From a virus, in IMG/VR virus record IMGVR_UViG_3300025652_000619, positions 1-22,362 of that record: DNA of 22,362 nucleotides; one strand, given 5' to 3'. A program made the position numbers and the translations under genes. This document shows positions 1 to 4,506 of the stretch, in pieces. Each line of letters begins with the position of its first letter. Positions within the stretch are counted from its first letter, which is position 1. The notes beneath the pieces are model-generated. The model worked only from the letters and a program-made list of their open reading frames with translations. It did no database searches and was not told where the DNA came from.

Positions 1-75
1 CCATATGATAGATGTGTGTGTATGGAGGAAGTTACCTAATCCATCTATAACTAATAAGATGTAAGATATGAATTG

Positions 76-147
76 ACCCCACCCCTCTATAAAATTGCAT
101 TGGCTCTTGCCTTGCTGCAGCCAATGAATTTTCTAGAGAGGTAGGGT
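76..147 (+). repeat. Long imperfect inverted repeat over a ribosome binding site
   Basis: Left arm 76-105 pairs with right arm 119-147 around a 13-nt loop (106-118). Positions 98-105 and 119-126 pair perfectly. The stem continues as an A/T run and then a C/G-rich base, giving about 26 pairs with three mismatches and one bulged G. The right arm contains the purine-rich AGAGAGG/AGGG stretch just ahead of the ATG at 151, so the folded RNA would hide that ribosome binding site. It lacks a T-run, so it does not look like an intrinsic terminator. An RNase III-type processing site is an alternative reading. The pairing is seen directly; the regulatory role is inference. Confidence 0.75.
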
Positions 148-150
148 ACA

Positions 151-267
151 ATGAGTAATGAATGGATGATAATAACAATAGGAATATCGTGTGTATTAGC
201 AGCTACTACTATACTGATACTTGTTATGACTGTAATAGAGGCACTATCCTTTGCAACTATTCTATGA
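151..267 (+). CDS. Small predicted single-span membrane protein (38 aa)
   Basis: The ORF starts MSNEWMII and runs almost at once into a hydrophobic stretch of about 30 residues (Ile, Leu, Val, Ala, Thr), which is long enough for one membrane span. It has no charged residues after Glu4 until Glu30. The purine-rich RBS at about 136-146 supports the ATG at 151, and that RBS is buried in the 76-147 hairpin. Its end overlaps the next ORF by 17 nt. I do not recognise a family. Tiny membrane peptides near phage early regions can be host-takeover or holin-like, but nothing here decides that. Confidence 0.5.
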   Translation: MSNEWMIITIGISCVLAATTILILVMTVIEALSFATIL

Positions 268-361
268 CGCTCTGACAGTAGCTGTAGTACTGACTGCTGT
301 ACTGGTAGCTCTTGGTGTAATAAAAATGCTTATATGCGATCTGATGGACTATCTGAGGTGA
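251..361 (+). CDS. Small predicted membrane protein (36 aa, TTG start)
   Basis: This is an open frame with a TTG start at 251, preceded by GAGG at 238-241 with an 8-nt spacing. The product has a hydrophobic core (LTVAVVLTAVLVALGVI) and an acidic-polar tail ending DYLR. It overlaps the end of the 38-aa ORF by 17 nt, and its TGA shares one base with the ATG of the next ORF (TGATG at 359-363). The well-placed RBS and tight packing argue for a real gene; the non-ATG start and small size argue against. No family is recognised. Confidence 0.4.
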   Translation: MQLFYDALTVAVVLTAVLVALGVIKMLICDLMDYLR

Positions 362-453
362 TGAATCGCTGTACGCGATGTCACTATATCAAAAGATTAA
401 AAACAAAACTTTTGAAAAAGTTTTACAAAACACAGTCTGGAGTTAAGAAATGA
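361..453 (+). CDS. Small basic peptide with a CxxC motif (30 aa)
   Basis: The ORF begins MNRCTRCHY, giving C4-x2-C7-H8, and is followed by a lysine-rich tail (KRLKTKLLKKFYK). Its start overlaps the previous stop (TGATG), and its stop overlaps the next start by ATGA at 450-453, the typical signature of translational coupling. The GAGG at 355-358 is only 2 nt from the start, so initiation probably depends on reinitiation. The CxxCH could bind metal or nucleic acid, but one CxxC is not enough to call a zinc finger. Function unknown. Confidence 0.45.
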   Translation: MNRCTRCHYIKRLKTKLLKKFYKTQSGVKK

Positions 454-785
454 AGATAATTTATACAGTATATGAAAATGATTGGCCAGAGCATAACGAA
501 ACCATAAAAGAAGTATTGGAGTATGAAAATAGAATACTGTTAAAAAAACAAAGAGAAAGAGATATAGTCTCTGATCTCTGTTTCAGAAATAATTGGAAAA
601 ACTGCGAGACAGTATTCGAGATACTTGAAGCGTTCCCACTGTGCCCAACATACGAAGATGAGGCTAACAGCCTACGTATAAATTTCGTTAAAGAGTGGGT
701 ATTAGAACACCACAGAGAAGACGTCATTGTAGTCGAAGATGAATATAGTCAGCATGAATCGCTAATTGTAAAAACATACCAATAG
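450..785 (+). CDS. Hypothetical protein (111 aa)
   Basis: This is the first full-sized gene of the left region. The start at 450 is supported by GGAG at about 440 with roughly 7 nt spacing and by the ATGA overlap with the preceding 30-aa ORF. The product is mixed charge, rich in Glu and aromatic residues, with no signal peptide or membrane span. Cysteines occur at C44, C52 and C65 but not in paired metal-binding spacing. I do not recognise the family. Its position in a chain of small coupled ORFs ahead of the replication block fits an early host-interaction gene, but that is inference from context only. Confidence 0.7.
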   Translation: MKIIYTVYENDWPEHNETIKEVLEYENRILLKKQRERDIVSDLCFRNNWKNCETVFEILEAFPLCPTYEDEANSLRINFVKEWVLEHHREDVIVVEDEYSQHESLIVKTYQ

Positions 786-896
786 GTGATACTGTAAACA
801 CACTGCGCGTGGTTGATGATTCTAGGGTATATCTATACGATGAGCAATAAGCAGACTAACCTTGACTGCGCTTCGCTCATACGCTGTATCCATATG

Positions 897-909
897 GGGA
901 ACACACCTC
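897..909 (+). repeat. Leader-like direct repeat GGGAACACACCTC, copy 1
   Basis: The same 13 bases occur at 2169-2181, directly at the predicted start of the SP6-like promoter. Here the upstream bases (CCATATG at 890-896) match that promoter poorly, so this copy may be a degenerate or variant promoter, or a shared 5' leader element. CCATATGGG also occurs at 1910-1918. Confidence 0.5.
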
Positions 910-944
910 CTTACCTACCTATGTAAGTTTTGCAAGGGGGTGGT

Positions 945-983
945 TGTGGATAAATATGTGGATAAGTATTAAAGTTATCCACA
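945..983. promoter_or_regulatory. Cluster of three perfect DnaA boxes; candidate origin or DnaA-regulated site
   Basis: TGTGGATAA occurs at 945-953 and again at 957-965, and its reverse complement TTATCCACA at 975-983. All three match the strong E. coli-type DnaA box (TTATCCACA) at 9 of 9 bases. The first two are 12 bp apart in the same orientation. The second and third form a 9-bp-arm inverted repeat with a 9-bp spacer. An A/T-rich segment follows. Known bacterial origins combine clustered boxes with an A/T-rich unwinding region; that this phage uses the site as an origin is inference. Regulation of the adjacent promoter, or DnaA titration, are alternatives. Confidence 0.7.
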
Positions 984-1014
984 GGATTTCCCTAAAATTA
1001 ACCAGACTTATCCC

Positions 1015-1042
1015 ATGACAAAGCAGCCAGAATCATTATAAT
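1015..1042 (+). promoter_or_regulatory. Sigma70-type promoter
   Basis: A -35 box ATGACA at 1015-1020 (5 of 6 matches to TTGACA) and a -10 box TATAAT at 1037-1042 (6 of 6) are separated by 16 nt. Predicted transcription starts near 1049-1050 and would read the genes at 1088 and 1309. The nearest DnaA box ends about 31 nt upstream of the -35 box, so DnaA could influence this promoter. Confidence 0.6.
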
Positions 1043-1087
1043 TACAATCAAGGAAACGATAAATAAACCACCAAAAAAGGTTGACAA

Positions 1088-1294
1088 ATGGAACTATATT
1101 ACACTAAACAAAGGCAGGGAAGACTGGCATTTCGTAACGCAGTGCGGGTACATGTTGATAACTTCACAGCAGTGAAACGCATTGTATCAGATAAACAACT
1201 GAGCGATATTGATACATTAACCATCGCTTACAATCGCTGGCCTACGCCAGCAAACCTTGAAAAACTGCAGCAATATAAACTTAACCTAGTATAA
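1088..1294 (+). CDS. Hypothetical protein (68 aa)
   Basis: This is a small, mildly basic soluble protein (starts MELYYTKQRQ) with no membrane span and no cysteines. The start is supported by AAGG at about 1077-1080, 7 nt before the ATG, and by the sigma70 promoter at 1015-1042. It is followed after 14 nt by the next gene, so the two probably share a transcript. The family is not recognised. It could be an early DNA-binding or host-interaction protein, but no motif shows this. Confidence 0.6.
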   Translation: MELYYTKQRQGRLAFRNAVRVHVDNFTAVKRIVSDKQLSDIDTLTIAYNRWPTPANLEKLQQYKLNLV

Positions 1295-1308
1295 ACTGGA
1301 GATATAAA

Positions 1309-1671
1309 ATGACTACATTATTAAACATTGATTTCACATCGCTTGGCTTAGACGTAGAAAAAGAGATCCAAATGCTGGGCAATGGGCTGGCGCGCTCTTG
1401 CAACGCTCTCGCAGAAAGCAGCAAGAACAACCACGATAAACACCAGATGGCACTGCAAGACGAAATGCAAAAGGGAGATGATGCAGATTTATCAGCAGCA
1501 TCACACAGCGCAAACAAAGCGTCATATTTTGAAGGGCAGCAGCTCAAATGGGTGAAAATGCGACAGCTAATTGAGGCGGAAGGTTACAGCGATACAAACG
1601 TAAAAGCCTTCCCGCCTAAACTCACACGCGAGCAACTCGAGGAGCTAGCCAACGCTCGAAGTAAAAAATAA
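1309..1671 (+). CDS. Hypothetical protein (120 aa)
   Basis: This is a soluble, largely helical-looking protein rich in Ala, Gln, Lys and Glu. The middle (about 35-75) has the polar composition of a helix or coiled coil, and the C-terminus is basic (ARSKK). GGAG about 6-7 nt before the ATG supports the start. Base composition is visibly richer in G+C than its neighbours, which may mark separate ancestry. It is the last gene before the 520-bp control region and its terminator. Function unknown. Confidence 0.7.
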   Translation: MTTLLNIDFTSLGLDVEKEIQMLGNGLARSCNALAESSKNNHDKHQMALQDEMQKGDDADLSAASHSANKASYFEGQQLKWVKMRQLIEAEGYSDTNVKAFPPKLTREQLEELANARSKK

Positions 1672-1729
1672 ATTGACCCACCTGAACAAGTGGTAAAACT
1701 GTTCACTTTATATACAAAAAAAAAATTTT

Positions 1730-1846
1730 CTCGCTTCGCTCGATCAAAGGAGTTCGCTATCGCTCACCATAATTGGCTCGCTTCGCTCGCAACAACATAA
1801 TGTGTTCGCTGCGCTCACCATAAAAAAAATCAACTCGCTTCGCTCG
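1730..1846. repeat. Alternating A-B-A-B-A repeat array
   Basis: Element A, CTCGCTTCGCTCG, is identical at 1730-1742, 1777-1789 and 1834-1846. Element B, TTCGCT(n)CGCTCACCATAA-like, starts at 1753 and 1805. Starts are spaced 23, 24, 28 and 29 bp. The arrangement looks like a unit of about 47-57 bp duplicated in tandem with divergent spacers. A further relative lies at 868-879. On the other strand each element carries the tandem AGCGA-AGCGA pattern. Such motifs recur in non-coding DNA of many phages and bacteria; iteron-like protein binding is inference. Confidence 0.75.
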
Positions 1847-1909
1847 TGGCTGTAGTACATAGAGAGCCAGAACGCCAACCCACGCTGCTCGCTCGCGCTG
1901 ATGTACATA

Positions 1910-1935
1910 CCATATGGGAAACATAGCCCAAATGG
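1910..1935. repeat. Short inverted repeat
   Basis: CCATATGGG (1910-1918) faces CCCAAATGG (1927-1935) across 8 nt, with one mismatch in the 9-bp arms. CCATATG also occurs at 1-7 and 890-896. It may be an operator or a degenerate promoter/leader copy. Role unknown. Confidence 0.4.
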
Positions 1936-2023
1936 GATATACAACCACCGCGCGGGGGGATACTATGGACATCAAGTCTGGCTTAAAATTGATTTCAACT
2001 AAAAAATATAAAGTCAGGTTACA

Positions 2024-2079
2024 AAAAAATAATGCAACGCCTCTGCCTTCTGCGAAGGCGTTGATTATTTTTTCTTCTT
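2024..2079 (+). terminator. Strong intrinsic terminator, possibly bidirectional
   Basis: CAACGCCT (2035-2042) pairs perfectly with AGGCGTTG (2056-2063) and is followed by ATTATTTTTTCTTCTT. Upstream, the A-rich run 2024-2033 pairs with the T-rich run 2064-2073 if G2034 is bulged, so the stem can extend to about 18 pairs and works from either direction. A competing hairpin GCCTTC(TGC)GAAGGC at 2045-2059 uses part of the same 3' arm. It would separate the 1088-1671 transcript from the downstream block. Confidence 0.85.
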
Positions 2080-2116
2080 GTATATAAAAATATAATTAAA
2101 TATCTTTACATTTACT

Positions 2117-2148
2117 TATACATGTGATACATATACCCCACATGTATA
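2117..2148. promoter_or_regulatory. Perfect 10-bp palindrome, candidate operator
   Basis: TATACATGTG (2117-2126) and CACATGTATA (2139-2148) are exact reverse complements separated by 12 nt. The element lies between the terminator and the SP6-like promoter. A weak sigma70-like pair (TTTACA 2105-2110, TACATA 2128-2133, 17-nt spacer) overlaps it, which would fit an operator controlling transcription of the large downstream block. Binding protein unknown. Confidence 0.5.
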
Positions 2149-2153
2149 TTCCA

Positions 2154-2170
2154 TTAGGTAATACTATAGG
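2154..2170 (+). promoter_or_regulatory. SP6/T7-type phage RNA polymerase promoter
   Basis: TTAGGTAATACTATAG (2154-2169) matches the SP6 promoter core TTAGGTGACACTATAG at 14 of 16 positions. The initiating G would be 2169, giving a GGGAACACACCTC leader. The RNA reaches AAGGAG (2183-2188) and an ATG at 2195; the AAGGAGATATA segment is the same as in the T7 gene 10 leader. A single-subunit RNA polymerase gene would be expected outside this window. Confidence 0.65.
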
Positions 2171-2194
2171 GAACACACCTCTAAGGAGATATAT

Positions 2195-2395
2195 ATGACA
2201 CCAATAAATAAACTAACTAAATTGTCTCACGATTGGACTGTCTACTTATCAAGTATGGAAAATAAACTAACGCTTACTCCATCTGTTACTCAGATTATCC
2301 ATGACTACATACAGCTTGCTGAAGAAGAAAACAACCATCTTCTGCACCAGTATGAAGGGACTCAGGATTATCAAGATGAGATGTACTATTTGTAA
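2195..2395 (+). CDS. Hypothetical protein (66 aa), first gene of the main operon
   Basis: The ATG at 2195 has an excellent RBS (AAGGAG at 2183-2188, 6-nt spacing) directly downstream of the SP6-like promoter, so it should be highly translated. The product is small and polar, with a Glu-rich run (AEEEN) and an acidic, tyrosine-rich tail (DYQDEMYYL). There is no membrane span. Its last 20 nt overlap the next gene. The family is not recognised. Placement at the head of the replication block suggests a regulatory or host-shutoff role, which is inference. Confidence 0.65.
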   Translation: MTPINKLTKLSHDWTVYLSSMENKLTLTPSVTQIIHDYIQLAEEENNHLLHQYEGTQDYQDEMYYL

Positions 2396-2543
2396 TACTC
2401 TTTTAACTGACCAAGAAACAAGTAGAAAATATAACGACACTCACCCATTGAGTGGAGAATACTTAGATACTTGTACTCAGTGCCTTATATCTATTATAGA
2501 TATTGAACCTACACTACATATAGAGGACTTAGATGACGAGTGA
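2376..2543 (+). CDS. Small zinc-ribbon-like protein (55 aa)
   Basis: The chosen ATG at 2376 (MRCTICNT) has AGGA at 2364-2367 with 8-nt spacing; longer in-frame starts lie further inside the previous gene and have no RBS. The protein carries two CxxC pairs, CTIC near residues 3-6 and CTQC near residues 33-36, a typical four-cysteine zinc-binding arrangement. It ends with an acidic tail (EDLDDE). It overlaps neighbours on both sides. Such knuckle proteins often bind nucleic acid or RNA polymerase, but the family is not recognised. Confidence 0.6.
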   Translation: MRCTICNTLLTDQETSRKYNDTHPLSGEYLDTCTQCLISIIDIEPTLHIEDLDDE

Positions 2544-2730
2544 TAACAGAGAAGCCTATATAAGAATAGCTAACATGCTTGCTAATTGGGCATTAGACTT
2601 TGATAAGACTACTCAAGACGCTATAGATTATATGGATCGAGTAATTATCTTAGACGAATTAACTCGCAGTGCTATGGTAAATGTAATTACCAATGACATT
2701 GACAAAGTGAGGAAACTAAATGAACGATGA
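2533..2730 (+). CDS. Hypothetical protein (65 aa)
   Basis: The start is supported by GAGGA at about 2523-2527 and an 11-nt overlap with the preceding gene; its end overlaps the next gene by 11 nt. The product is soluble, helical-looking and acidic in the middle, with a basic C-terminus (KVRKLNER). No cysteines or membrane segments. It belongs to a run of compact, overlapping small genes between the main promoter and the ArdC gene. Family not recognised. Confidence 0.6.
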   Translation: MTSDNREAYIRIANMLANWALDFDKTTQDAIDYMDRVIILDELTRSAMVNVITNDIDKVRKLNER

Positions 2731-2971
2731 GAATGAAGTAACAAACCCAGAGTATTATCGTAAGTGGAATATAGAACCTGCTGTATATATCATGGCAAAT
2801 AACCTTGAGTTTTGGCGTGGTAATATAATCAAGTACGCTAGTCGTGCTGGCTATAAACTTTATGAAGGTAATGATTACTTCCAGAGTGAAATAAAAGATT
2901 TAAGAAAACTTATTGAATATGCAGAGATGCGTATTGATCAATTAGGGTTTGCTGATAACGATGGTAAGTAA
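2720..2971 (+). CDS. DUF3310 family protein (T7 gp1.7-like region)
   Basis: The protein (83 aa) shows the DUF3310 pattern: an early NPEYY (NHP-x-HY-like), a central NIIKYASRAG matching the family's N-x-IKY-x-x-RAG signature (about residues 35-44), and a following helix DLRKLIEYAEMRI resembling the family's DLxKAxxYLxRxI. T7 gp1.7, which carries this domain, is a nucleotide kinase acting on dGMP and dTMP; whether this shorter protein has that activity is not shown. The RBS GAGG about 7 nt upstream supports the start. Neighbouring dNTP and replication genes fit a nucleotide-metabolism role. Confidence 0.7.
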   Translation: MNDENEVTNPEYYRKWNIEPAVYIMANNLEFWRGNIIKYASRAGYKLYEGNDYFQSEIKDLRKLIEYAEMRIDQLGFADNDGK

Positions 2972-3194
2972 GTGGACTCCAAGATACTGGGCTAAGGTAA
3001 AAATGTCAGACACACATACCTTAACTATTGAAGATAAGTTTCATAACACAACAGAGGTAATGAATAACATACGTGAATTGTTGTCACCATTAGTAGACCA
3101 TTGGTGTATAACTATTATGCGTGGTAACGTAGTGCATACTGTAAGGTATGTATCAGATAATGAACTTTTAAAAGCAAAGGATTATTATGAATGA
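2961..3194 (+). CDS. Hypothetical protein (77 aa)
   Basis: I chose the ATG at 2961 (MVSKWTPRYW); an in-frame TTG at 2949 is possible but lies almost on top of the AGGG at 2944-2947. The product is soluble, with alternating beta-like segments (HTLTIEDKF, WCITIMRG, VVHTVRYV) and a short helical end. It overlaps the DUF3310 gene by 11 nt and the next gene by 8 nt. No known family is recognised. The start is less certain than the frame. Confidence 0.55.
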   Translation: MVSKWTPRYWAKVKMSDTHTLTIEDKFHNTTEVMNNIRELLSPLVDHWCITIMRGNVVHTVRYVSDNELLKAKDYYE

Positions 3195-3345
3195 CTATGG
3201 TGATGAGGTTGAGTTTGATGCGCTCGATGAACAAGCTAAAGATGAGTACCATCTACATTGGTGCTTAGAGGAAGCTAAAGAGTATATCGAAAAGTATGGC
3301 ATGGATAAATTCTTACACGAACTTAGAGTGAGGTTAGAGCAATGA
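3187..3345 (+). CDS. Small acidic hypothetical protein (52 aa)
   Basis: The frame begins MNDYGDEVEF and ends RVRLEQ. It is strongly acidic in the first half, with one helix-like segment (LEEAKEYIEKYGMDKFL). AAAGGA ending 5 nt before the ATG at 3187 supports the start. It overlaps the previous gene and overlaps the ArdC start by ATGA (3342-3345), a coupling signature. It may be an acidic modulator of the following protein, but this is only context. Family not recognised. Confidence 0.6.
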   Translation: MNDYGDEVEFDALDEQAKDEYHLHWCLEEAKEYIEKYGMDKFLHELRVRLEQ

Positions 3346-4214
3346 AATTTGCAGACTTTAAAAGTAAAGTGAATAAAGAAATCCTAAACTTAATGGAGGA
3401 ACATGATTCAAATTGGATTCAACCTTACTGCGAGAAGATTGCAAGGTTTGGTAATCCACACAATGCAATCAAAGGTAACACCTACAGTGGTATGAATAAG
3501 TTTTACCTATCATGTTTGGCTGACTACGAGCGACCTATGTATGCTACATACAAACAGTGGACAAGCATTGGTGGTGATATGTCAAACACTAAAGGTAAGG
3601 GACTACCAGTAATCTACTTCAACTCGTCAATCAAGAAAGAGAAAAATGCTAAGGGCGAAGAAAAGACAAGGAGTGTAGGCTTTTATAGAGTATATTACGT
3701 ATTCAATATCGCTGACGTTGGTAATGTAGACGAGAGTAAGCTTGCTTCAACTAAGGCTAAGGCTACTATGCAAGACATAGAGCCTGATGAAAAATGTGAG
3801 TCTATTATAAAAGCTACTAACGCTGGCATTGTGTTCAATCAAGAACGTGTGCCTTGCTATATACCATCTAAAGATATAATTAGTATGCCAGATAGAAAGG
3901 CTTTCTATAGCTCTACTGATTACTATTCTACTATGTTTCATGAGCTTACTCATTGGACAGGCCACAAGTCTAGGCTAAATAGAATTGTAATGAAGGAACG
4001 TACCAAGAAAGACTACGCCTTTGAAGAACTAGTAGCAGAGATTGGATCTGCTCACCTATGTGTTGCATCTGGTATTGAAAAGAAACCTAGAGAAGATCAT
4101 GCCAAGTACCTAAATTCTTGGGTGACTTATCTCAAAGAAGATGATAACATTATGGTCAAAGCTTTCAGCAAGGCTAGTAAAGCAACTGATTTTATTCTTA
4201 ACACAGGAGAGTAA
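3342..4214 (+). CDS. ArdC-like antirestriction protein (ssDNA-binding plus zincin protease-like domain)
   Basis: The protein (290 aa) has the two-part ArdC architecture. The N-terminal half contains GNTYSGMN (about 45-52), typical of the ArdC ssDNA-binding domain. The C-terminal half contains the metallopeptidase motif FHELTHWTGH, with zinc ligands H200 and H204, catalytic E201, and a downstream FEELVAEIGSA segment (227-237) that supplies the third ligand. Plasmid ArdC protects incoming single-stranded DNA from host nucleases and restriction; here the protein could be injected or made early. The start is coupled to the preceding gene by ATGA, and GAGG lies upstream. Its place just before the primase links it to DNA entry or replication. 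Family assignment is strong; phage function is inference. Confidence 0.88.
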   Translation: MKFADFKSKVNKEILNLMEEHDSNWIQPYCEKIARFGNPHNAIKGNTYSGMNKFYLSCLADYERPMYATYKQWTSIGGDMSNTKGKGLPVIYFNSSIKKEKNAKGEEKTRSVGFYRVYYVFNIADVGNVDESKLASTKAKATMQDIEPDEKCESIIKATNAGIVFNQERVPCYIPSKDIISMPDRKAFYSSTDYYSTMFHELTHWTGHKSRLNRIVMKERTKKDYAFEELVAEIGSAHLCVASGIEKKPREDHAKYLNSWVTYLKEDDNIMVKAFSKASKATDFILNTGE

Positions 4215-4215
4215 C

Positions 4216-4506
4216 ATGAGCAAAGAACCAAGCGATTACTGGCAAGACGAGTACCAATCTAAATTCTTAACAGATAGTGAGGAAGATATGTTATTGGATA
4301 AAGTAGATGAGCTAGTATGTGATGACATACAAATGTTATTGATGGACGCTATGGCGCCTAACGAGGGCTATAAGATTAGGCATGATGAATTGCTAAAGTT
4401 ACTTAGCGAGTGTGATGGTGGTGACTTCAGTGGCTTTGGTGAGTACCTATACATTATGTTGCTAGACCATGCAGGACATGAAGCTATGAGGGAGCTAGAC
4501 CTATGA
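4216..4506 (+). CDS. Acidic hypothetical protein (96 aa)
   Basis: The start at 4216 (MSKEPSDYWQ) is chosen because AGGAGAG lies just upstream and the ATG follows the ArdC stop by one base; an upstream in-frame ATG at 4141 would lie deep inside ardC. The product is very acidic and leucine-rich, with no membrane span and only scattered cysteines. Its stop overlaps the primase-helicase start by ATGA. The strongly negative charge could suggest DNA mimicry or a partner-binding role, but there is no direct evidence. Family not recognised. Confidence 0.65.
   Translation: MSKEPSDYWQDEYQSKFLTDSEEDMLLDKVDELVCDDIQMLLMDAMAPNEGYKIRHDELLKLLSECDGGDFSGFGEYLYIMLLDHAGHEAMRELDL

Larger units (their letters stand above)
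786..1087. other. Intergenic control region (about 300 bp)
   Basis: No convincing gene lies here. The segment holds an interrupted hairpin (841-845 with 875-879, and 849-852 with 870-873), one copy of the GCGCTTCGCTCA repeat (868-879), a leader-like element at 890-909 that recurs at 2169-2181, three DnaA boxes (945-983), and an A/T-rich stretch (about 984-1080) that contains a sigma70 promoter. Positions 904-913 read CACCTCCTTA, the same as the 3' end of bacterial 16S rRNA. Confidence 0.7.
1672..2194. other. Non-coding control region (about 520 bp)
   Basis: No gene is supported here. In order it holds an alternating repeat array (1730-1846), an inverted repeat CCATATGGG/CCCAAATGG (1910-1935, one mismatch, 8-bp spacer), a strong terminator (2024-2079), a palindrome (2117-2148), and an SP6-like promoter with a strong RBS (2154-2194). 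Open frames on the minus strand across the repeats encode repeated ERSE/AKR peptides and look like by-products of the repeat. Confidence 0.8.

Noticed and set aside
5-64. Short frame MIDVCVWRK... at the left edge
   Set aside because: Only 19 codons, with no supporting RBS; it cannot be separated from chance.
816-926. Plus-strand 36-codon frame across the hairpin, repeat and leader motif
   Set aside because: No usable ribosome binding site, and it passes through regulatory repeats; the peptide has no recognisable character.
945-983. DnaA-box inverted repeat as an intrinsic terminator
   Set aside because: The 957-983 stem is A/T-rich with no following T-run, while the exact DnaA consensus in all three copies gives a better explanation.
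998-1087. Minus-strand frame with TTG start encoding a 29-aa hydrophobic peptide (MSTFFGGLFIV...)
   Set aside because: It looks like a membrane peptide but has no RBS, uses TTG, lies over the sigma70 promoter and A/T-rich DNA, and such hydrophobic frames are easily produced by T-rich strands.
1673-1714. TTGACC followed by TATATA as a promoter
   Set aside because: The spacing is about 30 nt and no good -10 box lies 16-18 nt downstream of TTGACC.
1744-1975. Minus-strand frames with ERSE/AKR repeats
   Set aside because: They are translations of the non-coding repeat array; no RBS, and the repetitive peptide follows from the DNA repeat.
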